From assembly GCF_001643375.1 (NCBI RefSeq), contig NZ_LSHB01000001.1, positions 1-64,000 of the forward strand: a DNA stretch of 64,000 bases. The letters are read 5' to 3'. The notes below the pieces were generated by a model that saw only the letters and a list, made by a program, of their open reading frames with translations, was not told the origin of the DNA and searched no databases. Below are positions 26,746-34,973 of this stretch, piece after piece. How positions within the stretch are numbered: position 1 is the stretch's first letter; every line of letters starts with the position of its first letter. The position numbers were made by a program, and so were the translations under genes. Source of the stretch: Chryseobacterium sp. FP211-J200. GTDB taxonomy: Bacteria; Bacteroidota; Bacteroidia; Flavobacteriales; Weeksellaceae.

Positions 26746-28482
26746 TTAAAGAACTTCTTTGATGTGTCTGTAATTGCTGGAGATCGTGTCCGCCACTTCT
26801 TTGAAATTACCGTCCAGCATCATTCTCGTCATCGCGATTCCCATTCCTTTCATCTGGTCCCAGCCAACTTTCGGTGGCATCGCAAGAGCATTTGGATCGG
26901 TGAAAACATTCACCAGAACTGGACCTTTGGTCTGCAATGCATCATCGATCGCTTCTTCCACTTTTTCCGGGTCAGTTACATTGATTCCTTTGATCCCGAA
27001 AGCTTGAGCCAACAGTCCAAAATCTGGATTGATCATATCTGTTTCGTTATCTGGTATTCCGTTTACTTCCATTTCCAATTTTACCATTCCCAATGAACGG
27101 TTGTTGAAAACAATGATCTTGATTGGTAAGTTGTATTGTTTTATCGTTGCGATATCGCCCAACAACATAGAAAGTCCACCGTCTCCGCAAAGCGCAATCA
27201 CTTGTTTGTCTGGGTTGGATAATTGAGCGCCGATAGCCATTGGCATTGCGTTCGCCATCGTTCCGTGACTGAAGGAACCAAGAAGTTTTCTCTCACCCGT
27301 TGCTTCCAGATATCTTGCACCCCAAACGCAGCACATTCCTGTGTCGACTGTGAAGATTGTGTCTTTATTGGCTTTAAGGTTCAAAGTTTCGGCAACAAAT
27401 TCTGGTGAGATATGACTTTCTTTTCCTCTGTCTTCGATGTAAGATCTGAGATTATCTTTTACAGTTTGATAGAATTCCAATTGTTTATCAAGGAATTTCC
27501 TGTCATCATTAATTTTAATTAATGGTAAAATATTGACCAATGAATCTTTGATCTTTCCGGCAAATCCTCTCGTCAATTGCGCGCGTCTTCCCAAGCGTTC
27601 CGGCTTGTCATCAATCTGAATAATTACTTTATCCACAGGCATAAATTTCACGTAAGGAAAATCTGTTCCGAGTAATAAAATAATATCGGCCTCATGCATC
27701 GCTTTGAAGGCGGAAGGCAAACCCAAAAGTCCGGTCATTCCCACTTCGTAAGGATTGTTGTACTGAATTCCCATTTTCCCTCGGAAAGAATATCCTATTG
27801 GTGCTTTCAGTTTTTCTGCTAGAGCAATCACTTCAGGATGTGCTTCAGATGCACCAATTCCACAATAGATCGCTACTTTTTTCCCTGAATTCAAATGTTC
27901 TGCGATCCAATTTGTTTCTTCATCTGAAGGTATTATTCTTGGATTGGTCTTAAAGACAAGATCAGAACTGATGTTTTTCACAGAATCGGCTTCGAAAAGA
28001 TCACCAGGCATTCCCAAAACGGCCACACCTTTTTGAGAAATCGCATGCTGCAAAGCAGCTTGTAGCATTCTTGGTGCTTGTTCGGGCGTTGTTGCAATTT
28101 GATTGTAAACGGAACAGTCATCAAACAGTTTGATCGTATTGGTTTCCTGAAAATAGGAGGTCCCGAATTCTGAACTTTCACAAGTTGAAGCAATAGCCAA
28201 AACCGGAACGTTGCCACGGTTAGCTTCGTAAAGTCCGTTGATGAGATGAACGTGGCCTGGGCCAGAACTTCCTGCGCAAACGGCAAGACCTTCCAATTCG
28301 GCTTCGGCAGCGGCAGCGAAAGCGCCAACTTCCTCGTGTCTTACATGAATCCATTTGATAGAACCTTCACGTTTGATAGCGTCATTTAAAAAATTAAGGC
28401 TGTCACCAGTGACAGCATATATGCGTTTAACTCCTGTTTTTACAAGGATCTCAACGAATTGGTCAGCGATATTTTTTGACAT
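26746..28482 (-). CDS. poxB: thiamine-diphosphate pyruvate oxidase / quinone-dependent pyruvate dehydrogenase (PoxB-like)
   Basis: This 578-residue enzyme has the length and segment order of E. coli PoxB: the ThDP pyrimidine-binding domain with catalytic Glu in RHEEVGAFAAAAEA near residue 49, GSSGPGHVHLINGLYEA, the central FAD-type domain, then the pyrophosphate-binding domain with GDGGLSMLLGDI near residue 435 and the NNRSLGMVKLE metal loop. PoxB decarboxylates pyruvate to acetate and CO2 and passes electrons to quinone at the membrane. The C-terminal tail is present but does not show an obvious amphipathic membrane helix, so the electron acceptor is not certain. It is a single-gene unit with a strong terminator. 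Confidence 0.87.
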   Translation of the reverse strand: MSKNIADQFVEILVKTGVKRIYAVTGDSLNFLNDAIKREGSIKWIHVRHEEVGAFAAAAEAELEGLAVCAGSSGPGHVHLINGLYEANRGNVPVLAIASTCESSEFGTSYFQETNTIKLFDDCSVYNQIATTPEQAPRMLQAALQHAISQKGVAVLGMPGDLFEADSVKNISSDLVFKTNPRIIPSDEETNWIAEHLNSGKKVAIYCGIGASEAHPEVIALAEKLKAPIGYSFRGKMGIQYNNPYEVGMTGLLGLPSAFKAMHEADIILLLGTDFPYVKFMPVDKVIIQIDDKPERLGRRAQLTRGFAGKIKDSLVNILPLIKINDDRKFLDKQLEFYQTVKDNLRSYIEDRGKESHISPEFVAETLNLKANKDTIFTVDTGMCCVWGARYLEATGERKLLGSFSHGTMANAMPMAIGAQLSNPDKQVIALCGDGGLSMLLGDIATIKQYNLPIKIIVFNNRSLGMVKLEMEVNGIPDNETDMINPDFGLLAQAFGIKGINVTDPEKVEEAIDDALQTKGPVLVNVFTDPNALAMPPKVGWDQMKGMGIAMTRMMLDGNFKEVADTISSNYRHIKEVL

Positions 28483-28566
28483 AGTTTTATGAATTTAATT
28501 AAAAATGAAAATTCACAAAAGATGTTCCAATCAGCAATATCTACTTATAATTAAATGTTAATTAAA

Positions 28567-29562
28567 TCAATGAAAATGTTTAGGGAAAGCTTCTTCTGGA
28601 GATTGTTTCAGAATGTTGATGAGAAACCAAGATTTCAGAAAACCATAACCGTAAGAAAACATTTGGATGTAAGTTGAGATGACAGCCATCGAAGCAATAC
28701 TGATATTCCTTGTTACAACCATTGCATGGAAAAGAACAAGAAATGTGTAAAGTCCGTATAAAGCGAGGATCAATCCATTTCCCCAAACGAAATAGTGGAT
28801 GATTCCAACCATATAGCCTAAGAGAAATACACTTGGAAACCAAAAAGTCAGTTTGGTATATTTTGGATGTCTATGATTCAAAATCGGTCTCGCACAACCG
28901 AATTGATAAACCTGTTTTGAGAATTTTCCAAAGTCTGTTCTGCGTTTGTGGTAAACACCAATGTTGTCGTAAAACATTGTCGTGTAGCCACTTTCCCAAA
29001 GCGTCATAGAAAGATCCGGATCTTCGCCAATTCGCATTTCTGAAAAGCCACCAACTTTTAGGAAAATCGCTTTGTTGACGCCCATATTGAAACTTCTCGG
29101 CTGAAATTTGGTAACTGCATTTTTCTTTCCTCGGATTCCGCCTGTTGTGAAAACCGAGGTCATAGAGTAGGAGATGGCCTTCTGCATTAGATTGAAACCC
29201 TTGTGCGCTTTGTCTGCACCACCAAAAGCATCGCAAGGATTTTCAATAAGATTTCTTTTGATATTTTCGATGTAATCTGTTTCAACAATCACATCGGAAT
29301 CTACGAAGACCAACCAATCATTTTTTGCTCGTTTCGCTCCGTAATTTCGGGAAAGTCCAGGTCCTGAATTATCTTTTCGGAAGAATTTGATATCAAGCTG
29401 TTCTTCAAATAACTCTACTGTTGGCAGAAGCGCAATCTTGGAACCATCATCCACGATTATGACTTCGAAATCCTTGTCGGTTTGATGAGACAGAGAATTA
29501 AGAAGCTCGAACAATTCGTCTTTTCTGTTGAAGATGGCGATGATGATGGAGATTGTTGTCAT
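28567..29562 (-). CDS. family 2 glycosyltransferase, membrane-associated
   Basis: This 331-residue protein has a GT-A domain: ISIIIAIFNRKDEL at the N-terminus, VDDGSK near residue 38 and the metal-binding FVDSDVIVE (DxD) near 92, then GEDPDLSM near 183. Two to three hydrophobic segments follow (about residues 240-310), as in membrane-bound GT2 enzymes that act on lipid-linked or surface glycans. Donor and acceptor are unknown. Its ATG overlaps the stop of a 38-codon gene (ATGA overlap), indicating translational coupling. Confidence 0.87.
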   Translation of the reverse strand: MTTISIIIAIFNRKDELFELLNSLSHQTDKDFEVIIVDDGSKIALLPTVELFEEQLDIKFFRKDNSGPGLSRNYGAKRAKNDWLVFVDSDVIVETDYIENIKRNLIENPCDAFGGADKAHKGFNLMQKAISYSMTSVFTTGGIRGKKNAVTKFQPRSFNMGVNKAIFLKVGGFSEMRIGEDPDLSMTLWESGYTTMFYDNIGVYHKRRTDFGKFSKQVYQFGCARPILNHRHPKYTKLTFWFPSVFLLGYMVGIIHYFVWGNGLILALYGLYTFLVLFHAMVVTRNISIASMAVISTYIQMFSYGYGFLKSWFLINILKQSPEEAFPKHFH

Positions 29563-29675
29563 TTTAGATTTTTGAAATGTTCTCTTGCTTCTTTGTCAGT
29601 ATTGTTTTTCTCTTTTCCATTTCCGAACACATGAAAAATAGATACAAAATCAAATAAAAATTCAAGAAAATTCAT
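29559..29675 (-). CDS. 38-residue small protein gene between the rRNA methyltransferase and glycosyltransferase genes
   Basis: An ATG at 29675 opens a 38-codon frame ending in a TGA at 29559 that overlaps the ATG of the glycosyltransferase gene by the ATGA arrangement. It starts 3 bases after the upstream methyltransferase stop, and the purine-rich end of that gene (AGGAGGAGG) sits just before the ATG as a Shine-Dalgarno-like sequence. The product is a hydrophobic N-terminal half (FLEFLFDFVSIFHVFG) followed by a charged tail (KEKNNTDKEAREHF), so perhaps a peripheral or short membrane protein. The tight packing argues it is translated; no homologue is recognised. Confidence 0.6.
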   Translation of the reverse strand: MNFLEFLFDFVSIFHVFGNGKEKNNTDKEAREHFKNLK

Positions 29676-29678
29676 TAT

Positions 29679-30848
29679 TTATTCCTCCTCCTTATTCATG
29701 TATTTCCCTTTCTTAGATCCATCATACATTTCATATTGCAAAAATCTCGTTTCCAATTTTCCGTTGAACAATTTAATTCTTCTTGAAGGTCTTAATCCAA
29801 TTTTCTTCGGCGCATCAAGGTCTGCAGAAATCAGCCAAGCTAAGGTGTTTGGATAATGTTGTTTGAACGTGTCGCCGATCTTTTTGTAGAAATCATCATC
29901 ATTAATGGAGATTCTCTCGTCATAAGGCGGATTGAAAACCATCAATAACGGGAACAAATCTTTCTCAGATTCGAAGAAATTTTTGTTTCTTAGTGTGATG
30001 ACATCATCCATTTCAGCTGCTTCTATATTAATGTGCGCAATGTCCAAAGCTTCAGAATCAATATCATAACCTACGATTTTTCCAGTGAATTCTCTCACAC
30101 GATTCAATCGTACATCTTTGATGGTTTCGAATAATTCAGAGTCGTAGTTTTTCCAGTTCTGGAAACCGAAATTTCTTCTGAAAGTCTGTGCCGGAAGATC
30201 CATTGCGATCATCGCCGCTTCTATCAATAATGTTCCGGAACCACACATTGGATCGAGGAAATTTCCTTTTCCGTCCCAACCTGCGAGTTGCAACATTCCC
30301 GAAGCCAAAACTTCGTTGATTGGTGCAATGGTCTGCTCTTTTCTGTAACCACGCTTGAAAAGCGGATCACCAGAACTGTCGATAGAGATCGTTACCAATT
30401 CCCTGTCGATATGAAGGTGGAATTTGATGTCTGGATTGTCCTTGTTGACGCTTGGTCTCATCTTATATTTGTCTTGGAAATAATCGACGATGGCGTCTTT
30501 CATTTTCAAGGTCATAAATTGAGAATGGTGGAATCTTTCAGAATTTACAGTCGCATCGATGGCAAAGGTCTGGTTTTTGTCCAGGAACTCATCCCATTCA
30601 AACTTGAACAGTTTATCGTAATATTTGCTTTCGTTGTAAGCCTTGAATTCCATGATTGGAATGATGATCTTAACGGCTGTTCTGCAAGAATAATTAAGCT
30701 TGTAAAGAAACCCCAAATCGCCTTCGCAGGTGACTGCGCGGTTTTTGACCTCTACATTTTTGCCACCTAATTTCTTGATTTCTTCTGCCAAAATCTGTTC
30801 TAATCCGAAAAAAGTTTTGACCTGTATCTGAAGATTTTCTATATCCAT
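29679..30848 (-). CDS. THUMP domain class I SAM-dependent RNA methyltransferase (RlmL N-terminal half-like)
   Basis: This 389-residue protein carries an N-terminal THUMP RNA-binding domain (about residues 40-160) and a Rossmann methyltransferase domain with DPMCGSGTLLIEAA near residue 200, the acidic ribose-binding residue in VGYDIDSEAL, and the adenine N6/guanine N2 motif IV NPPYDERI near 315. It matches the RlmL/TrmN-type enzymes (m2G of 23S rRNA at G2445 in E. coli RlmL), but it is only the RlmL half, without the RlmK fusion. The C-terminus is acidic (NKEEE), and those codons double as the ribosome-binding site of the next small gene. Confidence 0.88.
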   Translation of the reverse strand: MDIENLQIQVKTFFGLEQILAEEIKKLGGKNVEVKNRAVTCEGDLGFLYKLNYSCRTAVKIIIPIMEFKAYNESKYYDKLFKFEWDEFLDKNQTFAIDATVNSERFHHSQFMTLKMKDAIVDYFQDKYKMRPSVNKDNPDIKFHLHIDRELVTISIDSSGDPLFKRGYRKEQTIAPINEVLASGMLQLAGWDGKGNFLDPMCGSGTLLIEAAMIAMDLPAQTFRRNFGFQNWKNYDSELFETIKDVRLNRVREFTGKIVGYDIDSEALDIAHINIEAAEMDDVITLRNKNFFESEKDLFPLLMVFNPPYDERISINDDDFYKKIGDTFKQHYPNTLAWLISADLDAPKKIGLRPSRRIKLFNGKLETRFLQYEMYDGSKKGKYMNKEEE

Positions 30849-30916
30849 TCTGCAAAATTAATGAATGATAATCGATAAATGATAATTGATTTGAAAAATC
30901 TATCATCTATATTCTA

Positions 30917-30946
30917 TTTGTCTCACGTCTATTTTCACTATTTTTG
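30917..30946 (+). promoter_or_regulatory. Bacteroidota-type promoter giving a probably leaderless mRNA
   Basis: TTTG at 30917-30920 and TATTTTTG at 30939-30946 are 18 bases apart, matching the consensus. The ATG of the methyltransferase gene is only 4 bases after the -7 box, so transcription should begin at or very near the start codon. Confidence 0.6.
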
Positions 30947-30950
30947 CAAA

Positions 30951-31679
30951 ATGCAATGGTTCGAAGAATGGTTTGATACGCCATATTATCACATACTTTA
31001 CAAAAATCACGATTACAAGGAAGCGGAAGATTTTCTCAATCTTTTAACAGATTACGTGAAACTTGAGAAAAATTCAAAAATAATCGATCTGGCTTGCGGA
31101 AAAGGCAGACATTCTATTTATCTGAACAAATTAGGTTACGATGTTTTAGGTCTTGACCTTTCAGAACAAAGTATCAATTTTGATAGACAATTTGAGACCG
31201 AGACTTTGAAGTTTCAGGTTCACGATATGCGAAATAAAATTGAAAGCGAACCTGTGGATGCAGTTTTCAATCTGTTCACCAGTTTCGGTTATTTTGAGAC
31301 GGAAGAAGAAGACAAGCGTGTATTTAGTTCTGTTTCATATGTGTTGAAAGATGAAGGTTATTTTGTCCTCGATTTTCTGAATGCAGAATATGTCAAAAGT
31401 GTTATTACACCAACAGCTTCTATTGAAAGAGAAAATATTGTCTTTAATATCAAGAAACATATTGAAGGGGAATACATCATGAAGGAAATTGATTTTGAAG
31501 ATCAAGGCAAAAAGTTTCATTTCTTTGAAAGAGTAAAACTGACACGTCCAGAAAAAATATTGCAATATGCAAAAGAGTTTGGTTTTGAATTGGTCAAGAG
31601 ATGGGGCGATTATCAATTGAATGATTTTGATGAGAATAGTTCACTGCGTTGTATTAATTTGTTTAAGATCAAAAAATGA
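30951..31679 (+). CDS. class I SAM-dependent methyltransferase
   Basis: This 242-residue cytoplasmic protein starts at ATG 30951; an upstream in-frame ATG at 30879 would lie before the promoter and is rejected. The SAM motif IIDLACGKGRHSIYL is near residue 43, followed by LGLDLSEQSI and VFNLFTSFGYFE. The later beta domain (about residues 170-215) is typical of methyltransferase type 25/Tehb-like small-molecule enzymes. The substrate is unknown. The stop overlaps the start of the ZIP transporter gene (ATGA), so the two are coupled. Confidence 0.85.
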   Translation: MQWFEEWFDTPYYHILYKNHDYKEAEDFLNLLTDYVKLEKNSKIIDLACGKGRHSIYLNKLGYDVLGLDLSEQSINFDRQFETETLKFQVHDMRNKIESEPVDAVFNLFTSFGYFETEEEDKRVFSSVSYVLKDEGYFVLDFLNAEYVKSVITPTASIERENIVFNIKKHIEGEYIMKEIDFEDQGKKFHFFERVKLTRPEKILQYAKEFGFELVKRWGDYQLNDFDENSSLRCINLFKIKK

Positions 31680-32371
31680 TTATAATTTTACTACTCATAT
31701 TAAGCGTCTTAATCGGTGTTTTTCTCGGGAAATACTTCGGGAGCAAACAACAATTTGCTAAAAATCTTCTGATATTAAGTGCTGGTTTTCTGATCACGAT
31801 CTGCCTTAATGAGGTTTTTCCAGAAGTCTACGAATTTGGTGGACATAATATTGGAATCTTTGTGATTCTGGGCGTGTTGATCCAGATGTTATTGGAGAAT
31901 CTGACCAAAGGATTTGAACACGGGCACGTTCATCATCATTCCGATGACCATTCGATCATTCCGATTGCATTGATTGCTGGATTGTTTGTTCATGCTTTTA
32001 TAGAAGGCATTCCTTTGTCTCACGAGAAAGAAACATTCTCGCCATATCTTTTGGGGATTTTGTTCCATAATATCCCGATTTCATTTGTTTTGGGAAGTTT
32101 CCTCGCGCATAGCAAGAATTTCTCAACCAAATTTTGGGTCATCGTTATGGTTTTTGCTTTGGCTTCACCACTTGGAATGTTATTAGGGAAATATTTTGAT
32201 GAAGATCTGAAAGTCTATTTCTTAGCTGTTGTTGGTGGGATATTCCTGCATATTTCAAGCGTCATCATTTTTGAGAGCAATAAGAATCACAAGATGGATT
32301 GGCAAAAGATCATTCTTGTAATGGTTGGGGTCGCGCTTGCCTTGACAGGACATCTTTTTCATCATCATTAA
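31676..32371 (+). CDS. ZIP family divalent metal transporter
   Basis: This 231-residue inner-membrane protein has about seven to eight hydrophobic segments. The cytoplasmic loop between the early helices is histidine-rich (HGHVHHHSDDHS, near residue 82), and the core helices carry the metal-site motifs HAFIEGIPL near residue 105 and FHNIPISF near 130. ZIP proteins import zinc or iron. It ends with a further histidine cluster (HLFHHH). The 4-base overlap with the methyltransferase gene implies co-translation. Confidence 0.88.
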   Translation: MIIILLLILSVLIGVFLGKYFGSKQQFAKNLLILSAGFLITICLNEVFPEVYEFGGHNIGIFVILGVLIQMLLENLTKGFEHGHVHHHSDDHSIIPIALIAGLFVHAFIEGIPLSHEKETFSPYLLGILFHNIPISFVLGSFLAHSKNFSTKFWVIVMVFALASPLGMLLGKYFDEDLKVYFLAVVGGIFLHISSVIIFESNKNHKMDWQKIILVMVGVALALTGHLFHHH

Positions 32372-32373
32372 AA

Positions 32374-32405
32374 AAGTATTTTCTAATCAATAAGAAAATC
32401 TTATT
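32374..32405 (+). terminator. possible terminator after the ZIP gene
   Basis: AAGTATTTTCT and AGAAAATCTT pair with one bulge around an 8-base AT-rich loop, followed by ATTTTT. The stem has few GC pairs, so efficiency is doubtful. Confidence 0.4.
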
Positions 32406-32423
32406 TTTACTCAAATTAATTTG

Positions 32424-32801
32424 ATGGGATTTTTAGACCAATTATTCGGAAAGAAAGAAGAGCAAGATCAAACCAAAACGCTTTGGAAAAAGATCGAGAC
32501 TCAGAAAGATCTTGACCTGGCTGTAGAAAAGTCATTTCAGCAAAAAGTATTGATATTCAAACATTCGACGCGGTGTTTTATCAGCAAGACGGTTTTGAAA
32601 TCTTTCGAAAAGCAAATGGAGAATTCTGATAAAGACCAGACTTACTATTTCCTCGATTTGATCGCGCATCGTGATATTTCCAATGAAATTGAAAGCCGTT
32701 TTGATATCACACATCAAAGTCCGCAACTGATCGCTTTGGAAAATGGAAAAGCTTTTTACAATGCTTCGCACCAGAGTATTGATCTGGACAATATCAAATA
32801 A
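32424..32801 (+). CDS. ytxJ: bacillithiol system redox-active protein YtxJ
   Basis: This 125-residue thioredoxin-like protein of the YtxJ/DUF2847 family has its single active-site cysteine in the family motif KHSTRCFIS near residue 50. A second landmark, QSPQLIALENGKA, is near 99 (the cis-proline region of the fold). YtxJ-type proteins occur with bacillithiol, the low-molecular-weight thiol of Firmicutes and many Bacteroidota, and are thought to be monothiol bacilliredoxins. ATG 32424 is preferred over the adjacent TTG. It lies upstream of a Crp/Fnr regulator gene on the same strand. Confidence 0.85.
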   Translation: MGFLDQLFGKKEEQDQTKTLWKKIETQKDLDLAVEKSFQQKVLIFKHSTRCFISKTVLKSFEKQMENSDKDQTYYFLDLIAHRDISNEIESRFDITHQSPQLIALENGKAFYNASHQSIDLDNIK

Positions 32802-32830
32802 CCTTTTTTCATTAAACACAATTAAAACAG

Positions 32831-33424
32831 ATGGAATATCATAATTTCCGCAATCACCTTTCACAAATATTAGGCGTTCCTATCACCAGTCTCGAGTTCT
32901 GTTCTACTTTTTACGAAATAAAAGAAGTGAAAAAACATGAGATCATTCTAAGGGAAGGAGAGATCTCTGATTCTACATTTTTTGTGGAAAAAGGCTTGTT
33001 GCGAATGTATTCTATTGATAAAGCTGGCAAAGAGCACGTCATTCAATTTGCACCTGAAAATTGGATCATCTCTGATACAACAAGTCAATTGTTGAATGAA
33101 AAATCGAGGTTTTACATCGAAGCGATAGAGGAAAGTACCATCATTGTTACCAAAGAAGGTTTTTTTGAAAACTTGTCGAAGATCTATCCCGATGTTGCCG
33201 AGAAAAACCAGAGATTGATGTTCAATCATATCAAAAGTTTACAAAACCGTGTGAACGCTTTGATCAGTACAACTGCGGAAGAACGCTATATGGATTTCCT
33301 GAAAAAATATCCGAGTCTCATGCTTAGAGCGCCGCAATGGATGGTTGCTTCATATCTTGGAATAACACCTGAAAGTTTGAGCAGAGTACGAAAAGAATTG
33401 GCGAAGAAAAAATTTGAGATCTAA
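32831..33424 (+). CDS. Crp/Fnr family transcriptional regulator
   Basis: This 197-residue protein has an N-terminal cyclic-nucleotide-binding-like beta-roll (LREGEISDSTFFVEKGLLRMY near residue 40) and a C-terminal winged helix (APQWMVASYLGITPESLSRVRKEL). The effector pocket lacks the conserved Arg/Ser pair of CRP and there are no Fnr-type cysteines, so it is the common Bacteroidota type with unknown effector. It sits 29 bases after ytxJ and 8 bases before a nuclease gene, so all three may be co-transcribed. Confidence 0.88.
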   Translation: MEYHNFRNHLSQILGVPITSLEFCSTFYEIKEVKKHEIILREGEISDSTFFVEKGLLRMYSIDKAGKEHVIQFAPENWIISDTTSQLLNEKSRFYIEAIEESTIIVTKEGFFENLSKIYPDVAEKNQRLMFNHIKSLQNRVNALISTTAEERYMDFLKKYPSLMLRAPQWMVASYLGITPESLSRVRKELAKKKFEI

Positions 33425-33432
33425 TATTCTTA

Positions 33433-33930
33433 ATGCGATACTTTCTTTTTCTAATTTTATTTTCTGCTCAGGTATTTTCGCAAACTCAACATTCAGAAAA
33501 GCTTTCCAATAGAACATTCTCAGCGAAAGTCATTGGCATTTCAGATGGCGACACGATGGAAATCCTTTATAAAAATGTTCCCATAAAAATCCGTTTAGCG
33601 CATATTGATTGTCCCGAAAAAAGAGGAAAACAGCCTTTTGGTAATAATGCGAAAGTGGCGTTGTCTGATCTTTGTTTTGGAAGAATCGTTACTGTCAAAG
33701 GTGAGAAATATGACCGATACAGACGATTGATCGCAGTCGTCATCAATGATAAAAATCAAAATGTCAATCAGGAAATGGTAAAGCTGGGAATGGCCTGGCA
33801 TTTTACAAAATATTCCAAAGATCCTATTTATGCGAAACTGGAAAAAACTGCCAGAAAAAATAGAGTAGGACTTTGGCAAGATAAGAATCCGATTGCGCCT
33901 TGGCTTTGGCGAGAAAAAAAGAAAAAATGA
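33433..33930 (+). CDS. secreted thermonuclease (SNase-like) family protein
   Basis: This 165-residue protein begins with a Sec signal peptide (cleavage after FSQ, residue 17) followed by a single staphylococcal-nuclease OB-fold domain. Active-site landmarks are ISDGDTMEI (near residue 38), IRLAHIDCPE (first catalytic Arg and Asp, near 58) and the KYDRYRRLIAVV strand with the second Arg. It would cut DNA and RNA in the periplasm or outside the cell with Ca2+. Its TGA overlaps the ATG of the following acetyltransferase gene. Confidence 0.88.
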   Translation: MRYFLFLILFSAQVFSQTQHSEKLSNRTFSAKVIGISDGDTMEILYKNVPIKIRLAHIDCPEKRGKQPFGNNAKVALSDLCFGRIVTVKGEKYDRYRRLIAVVINDKNQNVNQEMVKLGMAWHFTKYSKDPIYAKLEKTARKNRVGLWQDKNPIAPWLWREKKKK

Positions 33931-34373
33931 ACCACGAAATTATAAAATCAACGCTTTCCGATATTCCAGAATTGTCTCAAATGATGCGGGATTTCTACGC
34001 CATCGACTTTTATCCTTTTGATGAAAAAGTGACGAATGAAAACTTTGCTAAATTCATTAATGAAGAAAAATATGGCGGTTGTTTCAAGATTGTTTTTGAA
34101 GGTCAAATTGCTGGCTACATTATCCTAGTTAAATATTTCAGTTTTGAATTTGGTGGTGAGATTTTGTTTTTGGATGAGTTGTATGTCAAACCAGAATTTC
34201 AAGGGAAATCGCTGGGGAAAAAAGCTTTGGAATTTGTTAAGGATTATTCGGTTGAAAATAACTTCAAAGTTGTGCTTCTGGAAATCGAAAACCACAATGA
34301 CAAAGCGAAAAAACTCTATGAACATTATGGTTTTCAAAATCATAAAAGGAGTTTGATGATCCTTAAAAATTAA
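33927..34373 (+). CDS. GNAT family N-acetyltransferase
   Basis: This 148-residue single-domain GNAT protein has the acetyl-CoA pyrophosphate loop in PEFQGKSLGKKAL near residue 93 and the C-terminal NDKAKKLYEHYGF motif. ATG 33927 overlaps the nuclease stop by 4 bases (ATGA), so they are coupled. A TTG at 33900 lies further inside that gene and is rejected. The acceptor substrate is unknown. The 3' end overlaps the convergent HAD gene by 11 bases. Confidence 0.83.
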   Translation: MNHEIIKSTLSDIPELSQMMRDFYAIDFYPFDEKVTNENFAKFINEEKYGGCFKIVFEGQIAGYIILVKYFSFEFGGEILFLDELYVKPEFQGKSLGKKALEFVKDYSVENNFKVVLLEIENHNDKAKKLYEHYGFQNHKRSLMILKN

Positions 34374-34971
34374 TTCCTAAATTTTTCAATTCTTCTCCAA
34401 GATCCGTTTCCGGCTTGATATGAATTGTTATAAAACCTAAAGATTTCGCGGTGGCAATATTTTTTGCATTGTCATCTATGAAAACAGATTCTTCAGCTTT
34501 CAGGTCATAACGCGACAGTAAAACCTCGAAGATCTCTTTGTCTGGTTTGATCAGTTTTTCTGTTCCTGACACCACGATCTTCCCTTCGAAAATTTTGAAG
34601 AAATCGTAGTTTTCCAAAGCAAAGGGAAATGTTTCCTCTGACCAATTCGTCAATCCGTAAAGATGGAACTTGCCTTCCAATTTTCTCAGAACTTCAACAT
34701 TTTTTGGAATGTCACTTTTTAGCATTGTGGTCCAATTGTCGTAATATGCACGGATCTCTTTTTCCCATTCCGGATGTTGCTTGACAAGAATCTCTGTGCC
34801 GTCCTTCAAAGTTCTTCCACGGTCTTGTTCTATATTCCATTCGTCAACGGCGATGTTCTTTAGGAAAAACTCCATTTTCTCATCGTCATTGAAATAGGTT
34901 TTGAAGTAATATCTCGGATCCCAATCCATTACCACGCCTCCGAAATCGAAGATTATATTTTTGATTTTCAT
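34363..34971 (-). CDS. HAD family hydrolase (YihX-like phosphatase)
   Basis: This 202-residue HAD-superfamily protein has motif I IIFDFGGVVMDWD at residues 6-18, an alpha-helical C1 cap after about residue 20, motif II around LYGLTNWS, the conserved Lys in KLIKPDKEIF and motif III SVFIDDNAKNI. It resembles small sugar-phosphate phosphatases such as YihX. Its start is 2 bases from the stop of the upstream deaminase gene, so the two are co-transcribed; a nucleotide or ribose-phosphate substrate would be logical but is inference. Confidence 0.83.
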   Translation of the reverse strand: MKIKNIIFDFGGVVMDWDPRYYFKTYFNDDEKMEFFLKNIAVDEWNIEQDRGRTLKDGTEILVKQHPEWEKEIRAYYDNWTTMLKSDIPKNVEVLRKLEGKFHLYGLTNWSEETFPFALENYDFFKIFEGKIVVSGTEKLIKPDKEIFEVLLSRYDLKAEESVFIDDNAKNIATAKSLGFITIHIKPETDLGEELKNLGINF

Positions 34972-34973
34972 TC

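Noticed and set aside
26677-27096. Plus-strand frame of 139 codons starting in the terminator region before poxB
   Set aside because: It runs through a terminator and then antisense to PoxB.
30288-30770. Plus-strand frame of 160 codons opposite the THUMP methyltransferase gene
   Set aside because: It is a shadow of a conserved enzyme on the other strand and lacks family features.
30879-30950. Earlier ATG for the SAM methyltransferase
   Set aside because: It lies upstream of the promoter boxes, and the extra 24 residues look like translated promoter sequence.
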